Source: Phytoseiulus persimilis
Taxonomy: Eukaryota; Arthropoda; Arachnida; Mesostigmata; Phytoseiidae
NCBI GenBank assembly: GCA_037576195.1
Contig: CM075102.1
Span: forward strand, 2,356,001 to 2,420,000
DNA length: 64,000 bases
Direction of reading: 5' to 3'
Shown one piece after another: positions 1-12,545 of this stretch (within the stretch, counting starts at the first letter, position 1; each line of letters begins with the position of its first letter). The notes under the pieces were generated by a model. It did not search any database and was not told the origin of the DNA. It saw only the letters and a list, made by a program, of their open reading frames with translations. Both the position numbers and the translations under genes were made by a program.

Positions 1-91
1 AATAGGCAGGAAACCTCATCGGAATAGAGTTTTAGCGCAGCGCGAGCCACCACGACCAACGAGGGGCTACCGGTGCGCCGGTCCCTCTCAC

Positions 92-644
92 ATGGCAAGC
101 ACACGCCGGCATATCGAGTCAAGCTGCAGGGTGTGCGGATACGTCGGTCATCTCCAAGCGGTCTGCCGAAAAGCACAGTTGAGGCACATCTTCCTGGAGC
201 AGCATCAACCGCATCAGATCGGGTCTAACGCGCCGACATACAAGTTGGTTTCGATTGCTGGACACAGCGTTCCCATGGGAATGCACACCGGAGCGGAGAT
301 CAGCAGAATGAAGCTCCACGCTTTCGAAGAAATCCTGCCTTATCAGAAGTTGGAGGAGAACGACATGCAACGACTCAGATCAGCCACAGGTGGACAAATC
401 TAACCCCGCATATAGGGATGTTCATGTGTCATACAAAAACAGCAATGCTGAGCTTTCCCTGTGGATCCGAAACGACGTTTTCCCGACGTTGATTGGAAAG
501 AAATGGCTACGAGCACTCCCCCGTAGGAATCAATTCCTTGCTACCGTCCAAATCACCGGATCAATGCTTCCAACTTCAGATTTCAGATTTCGAGGTTGCA
601 GGAGAACCGCCCCCCCACCCCCCCCCCCCCCGCTGCGGTCATGA
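92..644 (+). mobile_element. Ty3/gypsy-like gag-protease remnant
   Basis: Two adjacent short frames (92-403, then about 390-644) read as a decayed retrotransposon polyprotein. The first carries a retroviral-type zinc knuckle, C-X2-C-X4-H-X4-C (CRVCGYVGHLQAVC), at residues 14-27. It is followed by a protease-like stretch in which the usual DTG/DSG catalytic triplet reads MHTGAE, so the catalytic aspartate is replaced. The second frame continues with a segment like the end of the gypsy aspartic protease (FPTLIGKKWLRAL). The change of frame near 395 and the lost aspartate say it is not functional. No reverse transcriptase follows downstream. Family-level placement rests on motif order only; a BEL or errantivirus-like origin is possible. 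Confidence 0.6.
601..635. repeat. poly-C low-complexity tract
   Basis: A nearly pure run of C interrupted by one A lies at the end of the gypsy-like remnant. Runs like this are prone to length errors in assemblies. Confidence 0.8.
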
Positions 645-983
645 TGAGCCCTGATACGATGTAACCACACGATGTGAACAAATCGTAGATCTTCAATCAA
701 AAAGCAATGGGAAGTTGCTGTACTCAGATATTGCGCGCTGTTCTCGCAGCCACTAGCACCGCCGTCTCATAATAATGAAGGCTATAGTATTGTAAGGCTC
801 CACGGACCCCTTCTTTCTCGAAGGCGTGTGTCCCTCGGACCCCCGACCTTTCCCCGGCCCGACCGTCAGCTAAGACGATACTTCGGGGGCTGGGGCTCGG
901 GGCGCCTTGAGAAGCTTTCGGGAAACAGAGCTGGCCATCATCCCCACCTTATTGCTGCCGAACTCAAATCCGGGCCTTCGCTT

Positions 984-1056
984 GGATTCGAACCAGAGGC
1001 CTCCCGAACGACGCAGCCACTTCAACGAGCACTGGCTGCAAGTGTGCTGACCACCA
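984..1056 (-). repeat. tRNA-like A and B boxes, possible SINE head or tRNA pseudogene
   Basis: On the minus strand a perfect RNA polymerase III B box (GGTTCGAATCC, at 994-984) follows an A-box-like motif (TGGTGGTCAGCAC, at 1056-1044) by about 50 bases. The T stem around the B box does not pair well and no clean acceptor stem is visible, so this is not a functional tRNA. The arrangement is what a tRNA-derived SINE head or a decayed tRNA looks like. A second copy in the genome would be needed to call a SINE. Confidence 0.35.
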
Positions 1057-1099
1057 CACTACACCGTCTGTTCTTCGGACCTGCGCATTCTTCCCGTGA

Positions 1100-2950
1100 C
1101 GCGATAGATTCGAGAACCGAGAGGAAGCCCCAAGCGACCTTATCTTGAAGACCTGCGAGACGCATTTTCGGCCGTTTCGAGACCTCAACGGTTCATCTGG
1201 TGAACAAGACGAGCCGCACCCAGTAGCGTAACCAGCAAGAGGTGTAACGAGCTGAAGCCTCATGATTCTGGAATTTCATGACAGAGGCCTCATGAGATAG
1301 TGAAATTCGTCGAGTTGTTCTTTTCTTTGAAAATTCTCCCAATGTAGCATCAGATTTAACTCACACGAGTTCACAGCCATTGCCTTGAGAGAGAACATGA
1401 GTGATCCCTGGCGGTCAGCTCAGTGCGCGCCTGAGAGGACGGTTCAGTTCATACTCAGAATCTGACGCATCAATTTCGGGATTCTCGTGCCCCGTTCCTC
1501 GCACAGAGCAATAGCAGGACTGGCTGCTGTGACTCGACCGAATCCCAAGGGCCCGCCAACCGGGCCACGGCGTCCACTGGGCCGCAGGATCAACGGGGAC
1601 CTCAATATAACCTGATGCAATCCACCCGACCCGTGGGTTCGCGAATCAGATTCTGGCACTATCCAATGCTTAATGATATCGATACAAAGTGCGGAGAAGG
1701 TGGGATCCCCGTCGGTGTGAGTGGAGTGGTTCATCCGGGGGATCCAGCAGACCTCGATTCTGAAGCGAAAATCATTTCGCAGGCCGATCAAGTGCTGATT
1801 CCGACGAATGGTTGCGTCGTACTCCGAGAATGGAGAGAACCGAATATTGCCCCTTTTCTGCGTTGACCATGGAAGATGTGCCTTGCTCAAGTTCAGCACC
1901 ACGCGAACTTCGAGAGGAGGTCCGGGGGGTCCTCTTGTGATTCGCTTACAGCCGTTGAAACACGCGAGAACAGTGGAGCGATGCATCTGAGCGTTTGTCT
2001 GAGATACTTTCGTTGAGCTGATCCTGATGGTCGATTCATCGGATTTCATCTATAGAAAGGATTCGATGCGGAAGTCATCACTGGCGGCGTTGCAACTTTG
2101 ATGCGGCACGGTAATTTCGATTTGGATGATTATGTCGCACAATGCTGTGTTTGGGCTTCAGCGATTTTCGGGACAGACAATCAGCTACCTCACGCGGGAC
2201 TCGAGGGTATTTGGAGAACCCTGAAGGCACCACGCCGCTCTCCTCCTTTTTTTCCCCCCACTCCTCCTTCTTTCCCCCACTCCGCCAGCCATCGTCAGCA
2301 GCAGCAGTGAAAAACTGTTATCTCGGACAGGAATCGAATCGCCAGGGCAATTTCGCGGTCATACCACTGGCGACTTACCCCGAAGAGCGAACATTCAGTA
2401 TTCTCCGCTGGTTGAAGAAAGCTTGATCTGGTATTAAACTTTGTTCTGTCCTTAGCCAGACTATTGAATCCATCCATATCTACATAATTTTATCCATCTA
2501 TTCCTATAAAATTCTTAATACGATTGTTCGCATGTCCAAATATCATTGATTGAGCTCGCCGCCCCATATGCTGCTTGCTAAATTCCTTTGCCCCTCGTCA
2601 AGTCGTAGGGTGTTTATATTGCAAACGTGGAACTGTGCCGCTCGGTCCTCACTGTGAATCAATATACTGTGCACTCATCTGACGAGACGGAAAACACGTG
2701 TGGCACTCATGGACTCTTGCATGGGAGCTTCTTCATTCTTTCAACTCAACATACACGTGTGTTGCCGCGTAGTGCCGATTTTTGAGCACTCTATGATAAG
2801 GGGGTACTTGTGCGTTATTCCCCCTCTTCCAGGAGTGGCGCGAGCGACCCTCCTATGTTTCGCCTCTGCCCGTGGCGTGTTGCTCCCGCTTCAGCCCCCG
2901 CTCTTTTTGTGGTGGCGGGTTGACCGACCGTGTTTTTGGCGCCGCTCTCG
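1100..2950. other. No recognisable gene
   Basis: There are several open frames here, including a 201-codon minus-strand frame (2049-1444), but none shows a family I recognise and none has convincing splice structure. A pyrimidine-rich low-complexity patch lies near 2235-2285. The stretch is probably old repeat-derived sequence between the gypsy and copia fragments. Confidence 0.4.
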
Positions 2951-2987
2951 AAGAGGGGGTCCAACACACGAGCCTTAGCAATGAAGA

Positions 2988-4239
2988 TCACAACACACCG
3001 ATCTCAGCACGCAGCCTCTCGAACGTGAACGACCCGAGTGGCTTCGTCATTGCATCCGCTAGTATATTAGCTCCTTCGACATGTTTGATCCTGGCGTTTC
3101 CATCGAGACGCTTCTCTAAAGCGAGAAAATAACGGACCTCGACATGCTTAGAGCGCTTGTGATACTCGGGGTTCCTCGAGTGCTTTACCGCGCCAGCTCT
3201 GTCGACGTACGGAACCGAAGGAGTTTCGACAGATTCATTCAACGCACTAAGTAAATCTCTCAGCCAGATGAGCCCTCTAGAGCTCCGCTTGCTGCAACAA
3301 TTTCGGCCACAGCTGTGGACAAAACGACGGAGAGTTTCTGGAGATGACTGCACAAAGATACGAAGCCGCCGACGGAAATGGATACGAGTTCAGAAGTTGA
3401 CCTCCTCGAACGCTTGTCTCCGGCGGAAACGGCGTCGCTGTAGATCTCCAGGCTGAAGGCTTCAGCTCATATCTCCCCTGTGTTTAGCAGATTACGAGAT
3501 CTCTCGTTCCTTGGAACGGAAGATTCGCTTCACCTGATTCAATTGGTTTCCCGATGCGGCCTCTCCATGGTACGCGCCGCCTTGCTGACGGTGTACGCGA
3601 GATCTGGACGAGATGCGGTAATGAGATTCAAGAGGCAACCAACTGCTCCGACAAGACCCCGACAACAGCGGCGACAGCCGAGAAGGGGAAACAGGGGCCT
3701 ACCGGGATAGGGTGAAATCCTCATGGTGAGGAGTAACCCTAAACGTCGATGCTCCTGGTTGGAGGAGCCGAAGGGGAACTCGGGCTGACGAGAGCGCAGG
3801 AACCGGATACACCATGCGAATCTCGGCCCTCAACCTGGCACGGAGCCAGTTCTTACACTGCATGGAGAGCTGGAAAACAGGCGGCGGCGCCGGACAGCAT
3901 TGTAGGGGACGGCGACGATCGCCGCGGCTTCCCGCGGTCGAGGACGCTGTCCTTGCGCGCCGCATGTTCCTGCTCATGGGCAACTGCGAGTGTTTCCACC
4001 TCCAATCAAGCATCGTTTTGAAGTTTGTTTCTCGCGCGGGGAAGATATGGCGCTGTTGGTTGGCAGAAACCGCAGGCGGAATGAGTCACCACTTGGTCCG
4101 TAGGCTCGCCAAGCCGCCAGCCGGAGAGCAAGCAGTTCAGGCAACAAGCGAACACCCTCTCTTCAAACGGGCGAGATTCGGGTAGCGAGTTCACGGAGAC
4201 ATCCTCGTTAGAGAGCTCGCACGAACACAGGTACGTCAC
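2988..4239 (-). mobile_element. Ty1/copia pol remnant (reverse transcriptase and RNase H)
   Basis: Read on the minus strand, the frame at 3724-3539 contains the copia reverse-transcriptase C-terminal signature (VGAVGCLLNLITASRPDLAY then TVSK). The frame at 3353-2988 contains the copia RNase H block: NPEYHKRSKHVEVRYF, then ANILADAMTKPLGSF and a terminal FERLRAEIGVL. The order RT then RNase H, running to lower coordinates, matches copia pol. The two blocks are in different frames with stops between, so the copy is dead. Sequence between 3725 and 4239 may be more of the same pol but is too decayed to prove. I could not identify LTRs. Confidence 0.75.
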
Positions 4240-4299
4240 CTCCTGACGAATCCGGTCGGCATCTCACCTCTCTCTACGGGCCCGCAGTAAGTTTGAGGT

Positions 4300-7200
4300 T
4301 TTGAGTTTTCTGTATAGGCATCGGCAAATTATGATTCGAAGAGTGTCTGCTGATGTGTCTTCTCAGCTATTCGCGAGGTCAGTTGGATCTTGTGATTGGC
4401 CCCAGGTTCTCGAGTCACCGTAGCAGTCGTGTCAAGCTGAATTCTCGCTGCTCGGTTCCCTGGGAAGCGAGTGTCAAGCTGGACTGGTGGACATGCGCGG
4501 GAGCTCGGAAAGCTAGCGCGTGCCCGAGGCGCTGCGAAATTCAGTGAAAAGGCTCGCTGCTGTTTCGCACTTTTGAAACTGTAGCTTTGATGAACGAAAT
4601 GAATATCTTCCGAATCTCCAGGAAATGCTCTCCTCTCGTCACGGTAGACTCAAAAAGCAGGCCGAAACAGATATACTTGAATTCGCGATGAATACCTTTC
4701 GGGCTAGAGGGAATTCGGAAATCTGCGACCCAGGGCTGTGATGTTGTCGAATTGTGCGTTGCGCGAGGAGAACCGTCGAGCGTCGATCGGGACCGCCGAG
4801 ATTTCAAGGACAGTGTTGTTGCGACTTCGATTCCTGAGTTTGGCGACGCAGTGGTTGACGTTCTGACGACTAGGACGCCGTGACGCGAACAAGGTGCTTG
4901 CCGCCCTGGGGGTCCTCTTGGACCATGATTTCGGTTGATCGCCGTGGAACACGCGAATTATCGAAATTCGATCTATCATGAACGTTCTCGAGGAATGGGC
5001 CGTGGACGGGCTGCTCTGGCATTGAGGCTAGTGTAAACTAGTTCAGATGTGACTGATAATCGCGAAACGGGCCAAATCGAAATCACCAAACCAGGTAGTT
5101 GTTTATAATGAAGGCGTGAGTGCATCTTAGCGACATCGGAGGCGTGGTCAAACCGGTTTGCTACCACAGTTTGAGCCTTGAACTCAAATCTCATATCTCT
5201 AGAGCTCGCTCGACCAAAGTCGGCCGGAGAAGAAGAAGGAGACACCAGGCGAGCAAGTGTGGGTGGGAGGGTGAGTCTCGTCGTATGAGAAGGCCCTATG
5301 GCACCAAACTCGACCACATCTAGAGAACGCTAGCCCAGCGAGTGGCCAGCGGGCCCGTCACCGCTACCGCCGCCAGGAATCGTAGAGCTCATTTGCGGTG
5401 ATGCATTTCTGAAAGCTCTCTCAGGCCTCTCGGGTCGTTTCAAATTACTCGCTTCCTCATACTGTTGAGAAAATGAATTTTTCCTACCGCGATCGCTAGA
5501 AAGCGATCTCGAGGGAACACCGGAAGCGACGTTGGCGGGTTCTTGAAGAGATTCTCCACCCCGTGATCCAAAGAACGGATTGCATCCATGGCTGCATTCG
5601 AGAGCGGGATTGAGAGAAATTCACGCCGCACGAAATCTTTTGGAAAAACCGAGGGTAGAGAGAAGTTCAGTGCTTGGGCACTTCCATCTGTTCGTGATGA
5701 TCGAGGCTTCTGTAGCGAAGGGATTGAGGCTTTCGTCGAGTTGTCCTCGCCATACGTGGTACTGTGCTCGCTCCCAGAGCTCGAGTGACGCCGAAGACGA
5801 AGGGTTCTCCGAGGTGTCGGGCTAATTATTCGGGAACGCATCTAGAAGCGTTCAAGTGCCCACACACAAAGCGATCTCGTGATCGCTCGTCGCGGTGTGT
5901 CAGCCGTTCACAAAGCTGTTCTTAATGAATGACAGGACCTATGGGCTGCTTTTGCGAAGTCGATGCGGATGTCAAGATCAACTCATCTCCAGATGTTTTG
6001 CCGCTTCCGACAAATCGACGTGATCATCGATGTTATTTTATAACCGAACTGAAGCCGATCCGAGCGGATGATATGTTTCGTAGCTGCTCGTATGTCGCCT
6101 CGCAGAATAGACACCGATCCATCCGCGATGTCCAGATCGACTCATGTAAAAACTGTCTGTCGATTGGAACGGCCTCGCCAGGACGGGACAATGCGGGTGC
6201 GTCCGAGAATGGAACATTGCGAGCCGTCGGACCGGCGGTGTCCTGTATTGTGAACTGCGCGCTTAGCTAGACAGTTGAATATGTCTGTGGGAACTCGAGC
6301 GGTGTATATTTTTAAAGACACACGGCAGAAATGTGTAAACCGGGTTTGAACCTCATGCCTCCTAAATATAGATCCTGGACGAAAACAAGCCCGAGCTAAA
6401 AACGCGGCCGATCGACGCGATGAACAGAGAAGAAAACCGTCAGAGGTTCTAATCAGTTCTAGAATTCATCTGCACGCAGACCGAACCTACAGTTTCTGTA
6501 AAACACAAGAGCCAAACAACTTGAAGCCGTGTAGTGGAATTTGCTCCGGCTGATTCAGACCAACCCACTTGGGGCCTGAACCGTGTAGAGTGGGGCGCTT
6601 TCTTTGTGAGATAGACCGATGTCTGATCTCGCGGAACACGCTGGCAACCTTGCTATTGAAAGATCTGGTGTCGACAGAGCTATGGGAACATTCTGAATAG
6701 TCGGAGCCATTTGAGCTCAATGTACGGAGGAATCAAACCACGTGCTGCGCATCGGGATCGCCAGAGAACCAACGGTTGGACCAGGTTGCAGTCATTCCAT
6801 TCTGTGATTGCGAGAAAGACAGAAAGGGAAGCGTCGTCTACTTGTTCGCGGAACGCAGCCACCGGAGCGACTCCGGTAGTTCGTGAAGAACACATTTTAA
6901 CTGATCGAAGCTCATTGATGGTGATACCTTCGATCGCGCGAAGGTCCTCACTGTATATAATCCGCTGCGTCGGTCGGTTTATCTGTTTATCAGTTGGTCC
7001 GGCGTCAATCTGACCATACTTTTCGTGGTCTGAAGGGGTCGTGAGGCCACCGATCAGACTTACTCCTACAGGAAGGAGAATGCTAACTTGGCAACTGGAC
7101 TTCTCTCCGGACGCCATGGTTGCCGATACTGTAAGTCCTCGAGGCGCTCCCTTCCAAGGGCCGTGGAATACTGTTGCTTACCACTGGTGGCCCTCCACCA

Positions 7201-8050
7201 CCGCGGTGGCCGGTTCATGCGCGTTGGCCGATCGAGAAAGCTGCATGCGGCGCGACATTGTCCAGAGAGCTTGTTCATTCTTCAATCATTATTCATCACC
7301 TCTGCTCGTGCATCGATCGGTTACCTAGTATGGAATAATATTGCTGACGGACCAAATATTCCTCGAAGTGCGCCACACTCCCGGCCAAAGCCCTAAGCTA
7401 CACTGGAGTTTGCTTTTCCTGCGCCTTGACATTGATGTTGGTTTGTAGAACGTTGGTAATTGAACTTGCGCATTTCCGTCGATCCAAGTTTCACGAGGTG
7501 CATTAGAAGGGTTTGCGAATTCTGTTCCCCAATCCTGCGGCCTTGAACCCGACACAGGATGATTTCTTGATGTGCCAGCTCAGAGAGGATTTCAACCTCT
7601 CCTTCTTGCTACTCTGTGTGACCCCACATGATCGTAGTCCAGGTAGGCTCTCGTTCAGAGGTCAAACCTCCAATGGGAACAGGATTTGGATCGGACGCTG
7701 GTGGGCTTGCGCCGAAGCTAGCTTGATCATACTGGATCCGCTTCCTGAGATCCGTTCCCCCCGCCGGACAGACTGAGGACACGACAGAGAGGCCAACGCG
7801 CTCGGGACGGATGCGAATCTCGCAGCAAGCAAGCGTTCCCCTCCCCGAGACGCGCTGACTCAGATTATCCTAGATACTCGTCCTGGAACCGCTTCTGGAA
7901 AGCCCGCAGGACTGTCGGTTGGATTTTGCACCGCTCTGGAAAGATCACTGGATCCGCAGCTTCCCTGCGGCAATCCCAGCTCAGTTCTGCGCCCGTAAAG
8001 TAGATCTGCTGGGCGGAGTCCGCTCACTTCGCTTGTATCATTTTAAACTG
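4300..8050. other. No recognisable gene
   Basis: Open frames of 60-145 codons occur on both strands (the longest is 7117-6680 minus, 145 codons), but none carries a motif I can name or flanking splice sites in a consistent frame. It probably represents decayed repeats between two retrotransposon remnants. Confidence 0.4.
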
Positions 8051-11000
8051 ACGTGAGCGGTCTTTGATTCAAGACAGTCTGGATTTCCGCTGGAACGGTC
8101 TCCAACACTTGAAAACACCGTGCTCTCTGACCGAGAATCTTTCTGAATGGTATTCTGTCGCACTGGTCCTACTGCTCCCACCAGCTGCTCTCACAAACTG
8201 CTGCCTGTTAAGCGAGATGATTCTTGTGGTTCTCGCTGTATCTACTTCGGAATCTGCGCAACGCGAGTGAGAACTCGTACGAGCACATGTCCGGAACGAG
8301 TTGCAAGTGCAGAGCCCGCGTGGCGGCGCTCACGAACAGCGGAATATACCTCTCGCTTAGATCTCCCTGCAGCAGCCGATATGGAAACGGTCCCGCCTGG
8401 TCGACCCTATACACTTTGACCGCTCTCCTAGTCGAGAGAACGTAGGACAATACTTCTTCCTGAGCACTATCGAGGTAACCGCCTACATGACAGTTCCATT
8501 CCTCTCGTGATAGTACCTGACGAGAAGCCGCAAGACGTTAGCCCACTTCGGTAATACCGATGGAAACTTTTCCTCAAAGCTCAACTCTTGTTTGCCCTCT
8601 AGCCTTTTGCGACGTCCTTTCAAATCCTGAGGACCCATGAACGGATATCCTTACAATGCGATTCCAACTCGCTTCCGAAGTGAAACTCCTAAATCGTGCG
8701 GGTGACGATGCCGGTCGTCTTGAACGACTCCTGAGTTGTGACTGGCACTCTGGAAGCGAGCTCTTCGACTGAGCAGCAATGAATGAGGGGCCAACGAAGC
8801 ACCCTTGCCACACTGTTGACCATGATGCTCCAAGATGGCAATCGGGAGCCATCCGTAATCGGCTTGAACTGCAGGTCTAACTTCGTCATGCATGCGATCT
8901 TCCGCTCCTCGCCGATCTCTTCTTCGAACCAACTAGCGTGCCGAACGACCCGTTTCTGCTGACCAGTGTGGTCGTTGGAGCCACATGTAGCCTAATTCCC
9001 CCGAGGTAACGTCCGCACCTCGACTCAATGAGTCCCACTCTGACGGAGCCGTCAGGCTCTGAATCTCTTTGATGCGTTTGGCCACGAATACTTCGCCACG
9101 CTCTGGCGCATCTTGTACCCGAAGCGTTGCTGAGAAACCGTGCCGAAAGTTGAATGAGGTACTTCTCGAACTGCGTACCCATTTTGGCGACCACCACCGC
9201 CCCGACGGTTCCTGATTTGTGGAGCGAGTAACTCGATTTGACCTCGCCTTTGACGCGATGGAACGCAATTCGGCGCCGCCATGTTTGGAAATCGCTCGGA
9301 CCGATGCCACGGAGCCGAGGGCGGGCGAGGTCGAATCCCAGAACACGTGTAGCTCTTGCGTGACGTCCTCCGTGTTTGCGTTCATGTTCCGTTATATTCG
9401 GAAGCGTTGCGCTGCTCTTGGTGTGTCTGCTGTTTCTCGGGATTCCCTGAAATTATTTCCCGTTAATTCTGTATCTCAGTCCGATTTTAGTTTTCAAAGT
9501 GATCGGGGAGCATTTCCGGTTTGATTAAGAGCGGCGGGATGAATTCGAGAGGATCGAAAATCTGAGCTGTACCTTCCAAAATCGTCCGCTTGGACGGAGT
9601 GCCGGATTCGGGGGTTCCGATTGCTGTTTGTACCAGTCTAGGATAATTTGGCGTTGACAACTTGGCGCCAAAATTCGAGGTACCGGGCAACGCCGGTTCA
9701 ACCGATCGCAACCCAACAGCACCTGGTCGCTTGAGTTCTTAGCCGTCCCGTGAGGTTCGGGATTCGACGCCGTGAAACCCGGAGACGTTTAAGCGTCTCG
9801 GACCCTTTCCGGCCGGGGTGACCCGCCTCTGTAGAGCACGGGAGGAATCGCGAACAATTGCAGGCACTCCTCACTCTGACTAGAAACCACATTTTCCTGA
9901 TGCATCTGCCGTCTCCTCTGGGACGGGGGCTCAAACAGATCATTTGAACAGCCAGAGATATTCGCGTACGCCGAGGATCGAGCCCGCGACTAGGGAATCT
10001 CTCGCGAGATCAAGCCGAGGTCTTCCGCTCCAGTACTGCACTGATCACTATTCTGAGACGAATCGGACAAGTCAATCCTGCTCCAACATGCTGGTTTTTC
10101 ATGGAGCCGACGTAGCTGGAGGCGAATATTTTGGCCTCTGATGGAGCCTCGAATTCCCCAGGTGACGAACCTCTTATTCTTCTGAGCTACTGGTCTACAA
10201 AGTTGGAGGATGTTCCCGAGTGATTTCTCTGGACTTTGATTACATTGATTACCAATCAGGGAGTGACACTCACGTCAGGATGCTCATTTGAGTTGACTAC
10301 GGGGGATCCATCTGGGAGATTCATTATCTGAGCTTTTTCGCTTTACTATCTCAGCTGAGACTTTTGGTTCATGTGAGAGTGAATGTAATGAGCTCCGCTG
10401 TCTTAACGAGACTACCTTGGAATTGCTCAAATATCAGGAGCTTCTTTCACTAAATCCTCCCTCAGATAACGGTTCCCCTCGATGACAGTTTCCTTTCGGA
10501 TTTCGACTCGGAGCGTAGTGGTTCCCCCGAAACTCAATTTGCTCTACAAGAAGATAGGTTAGATCGGTAGCGTGAACGCTCGCGCCAGGTCCTCTTGATG
10601 GAATAGTTGCTCACTCCCTAAGCTCAAAGCTCACTACCCTGAAGGCCTTGAACATGGATCCGGAACCCTCCAAACCTTCGTTATCCGACGTTGCTGTGGA
10701 AACGGTCATCAATGTAGAAGTGTTGTTCTGAGTGGGGGTCGCGGATACCCGGGTATCAGGAACCGGTTCTTCGACTCCTAGTCTTAAGTCTTCCGGGAGA
10801 AGTTCGTTCCTGGATGTTCTCCAGCTACCTACCTGATGTGGCACTTCATCCGCTCGCAGTGAATGAATTGAGAAGCTGATTAGCCAGATTCTAGCTTTGT
10901 GCTCTTTCATCGGAGCCTGCGTATTCGTGCTGATGCCCAACAGCCGAGAGAATCTAGGAAACGTTATATGGTCCGGAATCCGGATGAATCCTGTATCACC

Positions 11001-11870
11001 AGAATCCTTCCTCTCCACCCGAAACTACGGCGATGTCGTCTCATCTTAATCTGAGGAGAACGTTACAAATATCCGGCACGAATTCCGGGCCGTCGTGCAA
11101 ACCGTCGTTCAAAGCCACCTCATCTTTCTTACTCGCTCCGGCATCCTTGACAGCCCTGATCTTGGAGGCTTTTCGTCCAAATCTTTGCCCGACAACCGGA
11201 AGAATCGGGGTATGAATAACTAACTCCTCTGGTTTTACGGCATCACCGACTCGGCGTTCCCCCGTATGATATATTTACTCAACCCCTCGTCGACCGCCTT
11301 GAGCAAGCCCTTATTCTTTGTTGCTCCAAGCAGAACACGTTTAAATACGACATTTTCGTTATCGCCAAGCGTTCGCAAGTTTTCTTTGAACGGCAGACTG
11401 TCCATAAGTCGACCATTTTCCAACTGCTTCGAACTGTTCTCTGAAAGTTTATGTGATTCGGCCTCGACATCCTCATAGGATTCGACGTCTGGCTCCTCGA
11501 TGCCGTAAAGCTCATTGGACCACAACATTCGTGGGTTGGACTTGATTTCAGCATCGCGTGTTGGCTCTGGAATGGAATCATTCTGAGCTCCTCTTCCGAC
11601 ACCGGGCTCAGACTGGAGCGCATTGACTTCCGCTTCGATTGGCGCAATCGACGCTCTGCGAAAGTAATCATACTGGATAACTGCGAACTTCAAAATCATG
11701 TGCCGGGCTGATGGAGGTTGGCTGTCACGAAAGCTGTGGGCGCTCCCTGCTATCACGCGATTCGTCCGTACCCCCGACTACCCATCCGAAGATGGTCTCG
11801 TTTACTACCATGCGGTCATCCGACACGCGTTATAGCCCGCACTTGATTCTTGGTATGACATCCCAACCTA

Positions 11871-11958
11871 CCAGGTCTGCAACTATGAAACCGGATTTTT
11901 TTTTTCAAATAATTGCTTTTTCCGAAAAAAAAAGCCGGTTTCATAGTTGCAGACCTGG
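11871..11958. repeat. Foldback inverted repeat inside the BEL/Pao remnant
   Basis: Two perfect 24-base inverted arms, starting CCAGGTCTGCAACTATGAAA at 11871-11894 and mirrored at 11935-11958, flank an A/T-rich spacer of about 40 bases. The spacer itself holds matching poly-T and poly-A runs, so the pairing extends a few bases further. The element is 88 bases long, codes for nothing, and lies within the decayed BEL/Pao sequence. It resembles a very short MITE or a pair of transposon ends. No target-site duplication is obvious. Confidence 0.75.
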
Positions 11959-12000
11959 CATGAGAACATCTACAGTAAATTCTCCAATAGACGGGCGGCC

Positions 12001-12545
12001 CCTGATAATCAGGCGGGGATCGGAAATCTGAAGAAATAAACGGGCGTTCTCTGATAAACGGGCTCATCACAGTGAGGCAGGAAAGCGGATGAACTCTCCT
12101 CGAATTTCAATCAGGCAAGCTCTGTTGCTCTGATTCGCTGTCAGACACCCCGGAGAGGAGTGGGGAGTTTCTTTCCGCGGGTGTTCAAAGTCTCGTGTGG
12201 GATCAACCCGAAGTCAATAGGCGAGAAGAAAACTGGAAACAGCTTCTTCGGAGCGAACGCGCGCTCTTAATCCGAAATGTTCGTGTGTGCTGTTCTCTCT
12301 TGGGCGACGAATTCACACACCATACCGATATTTTTCTGCCGGCTCCGGGCGCCGGCGATTGCCTGATATAGAAAGATTATCGTGAACTCCGATCATGCCG
12401 AGCAGAGAGTCATTTTCCAGGGTACTTGGCGCCTAGTAGCCAATCACACGATTATAACGCGGGAGATGGGAAAATCTGTTCATATAAAGTGGAGTGATAA
12501 TAATCAGGCAGATGTCAGACATCTGAAGAAAGTAACGGGAATCTT
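12001..12545. repeat. Pair of related short repeats about 0.5 kb apart
   Basis: The words AATCAGGCGGGGATCGGAAA plus TCTGAAGAAATAAACGGG near 12008-12043 recur in altered form near 12502-12540 (AATCAGGCAGATGTCAGACA then TCTGAAGAAAGTAACGGG) in direct orientation. They may be the decayed ends of an insertion into the BEL/Pao element. Similarity is moderate and was judged by eye only. Confidence 0.35.

Noticed and set aside
1444-2049. 201-codon minus-strand open frame
   Set aside because: No motif, no splice structure and overlapping open frames on the plus strand; in a repeat-rich stretch this is likely chance.
2330-2366. Second tRNA-like B box (minus strand)
   Set aside because: A GATTCGATTCC-like word is present, but the only A-box-like word is about 14 bases away, far too close for a tRNA or SINE promoter.
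9951-10010. Third B-box-like word (minus strand)
   Set aside because: The match to the B box is imperfect, and no A box or cloverleaf could be placed.
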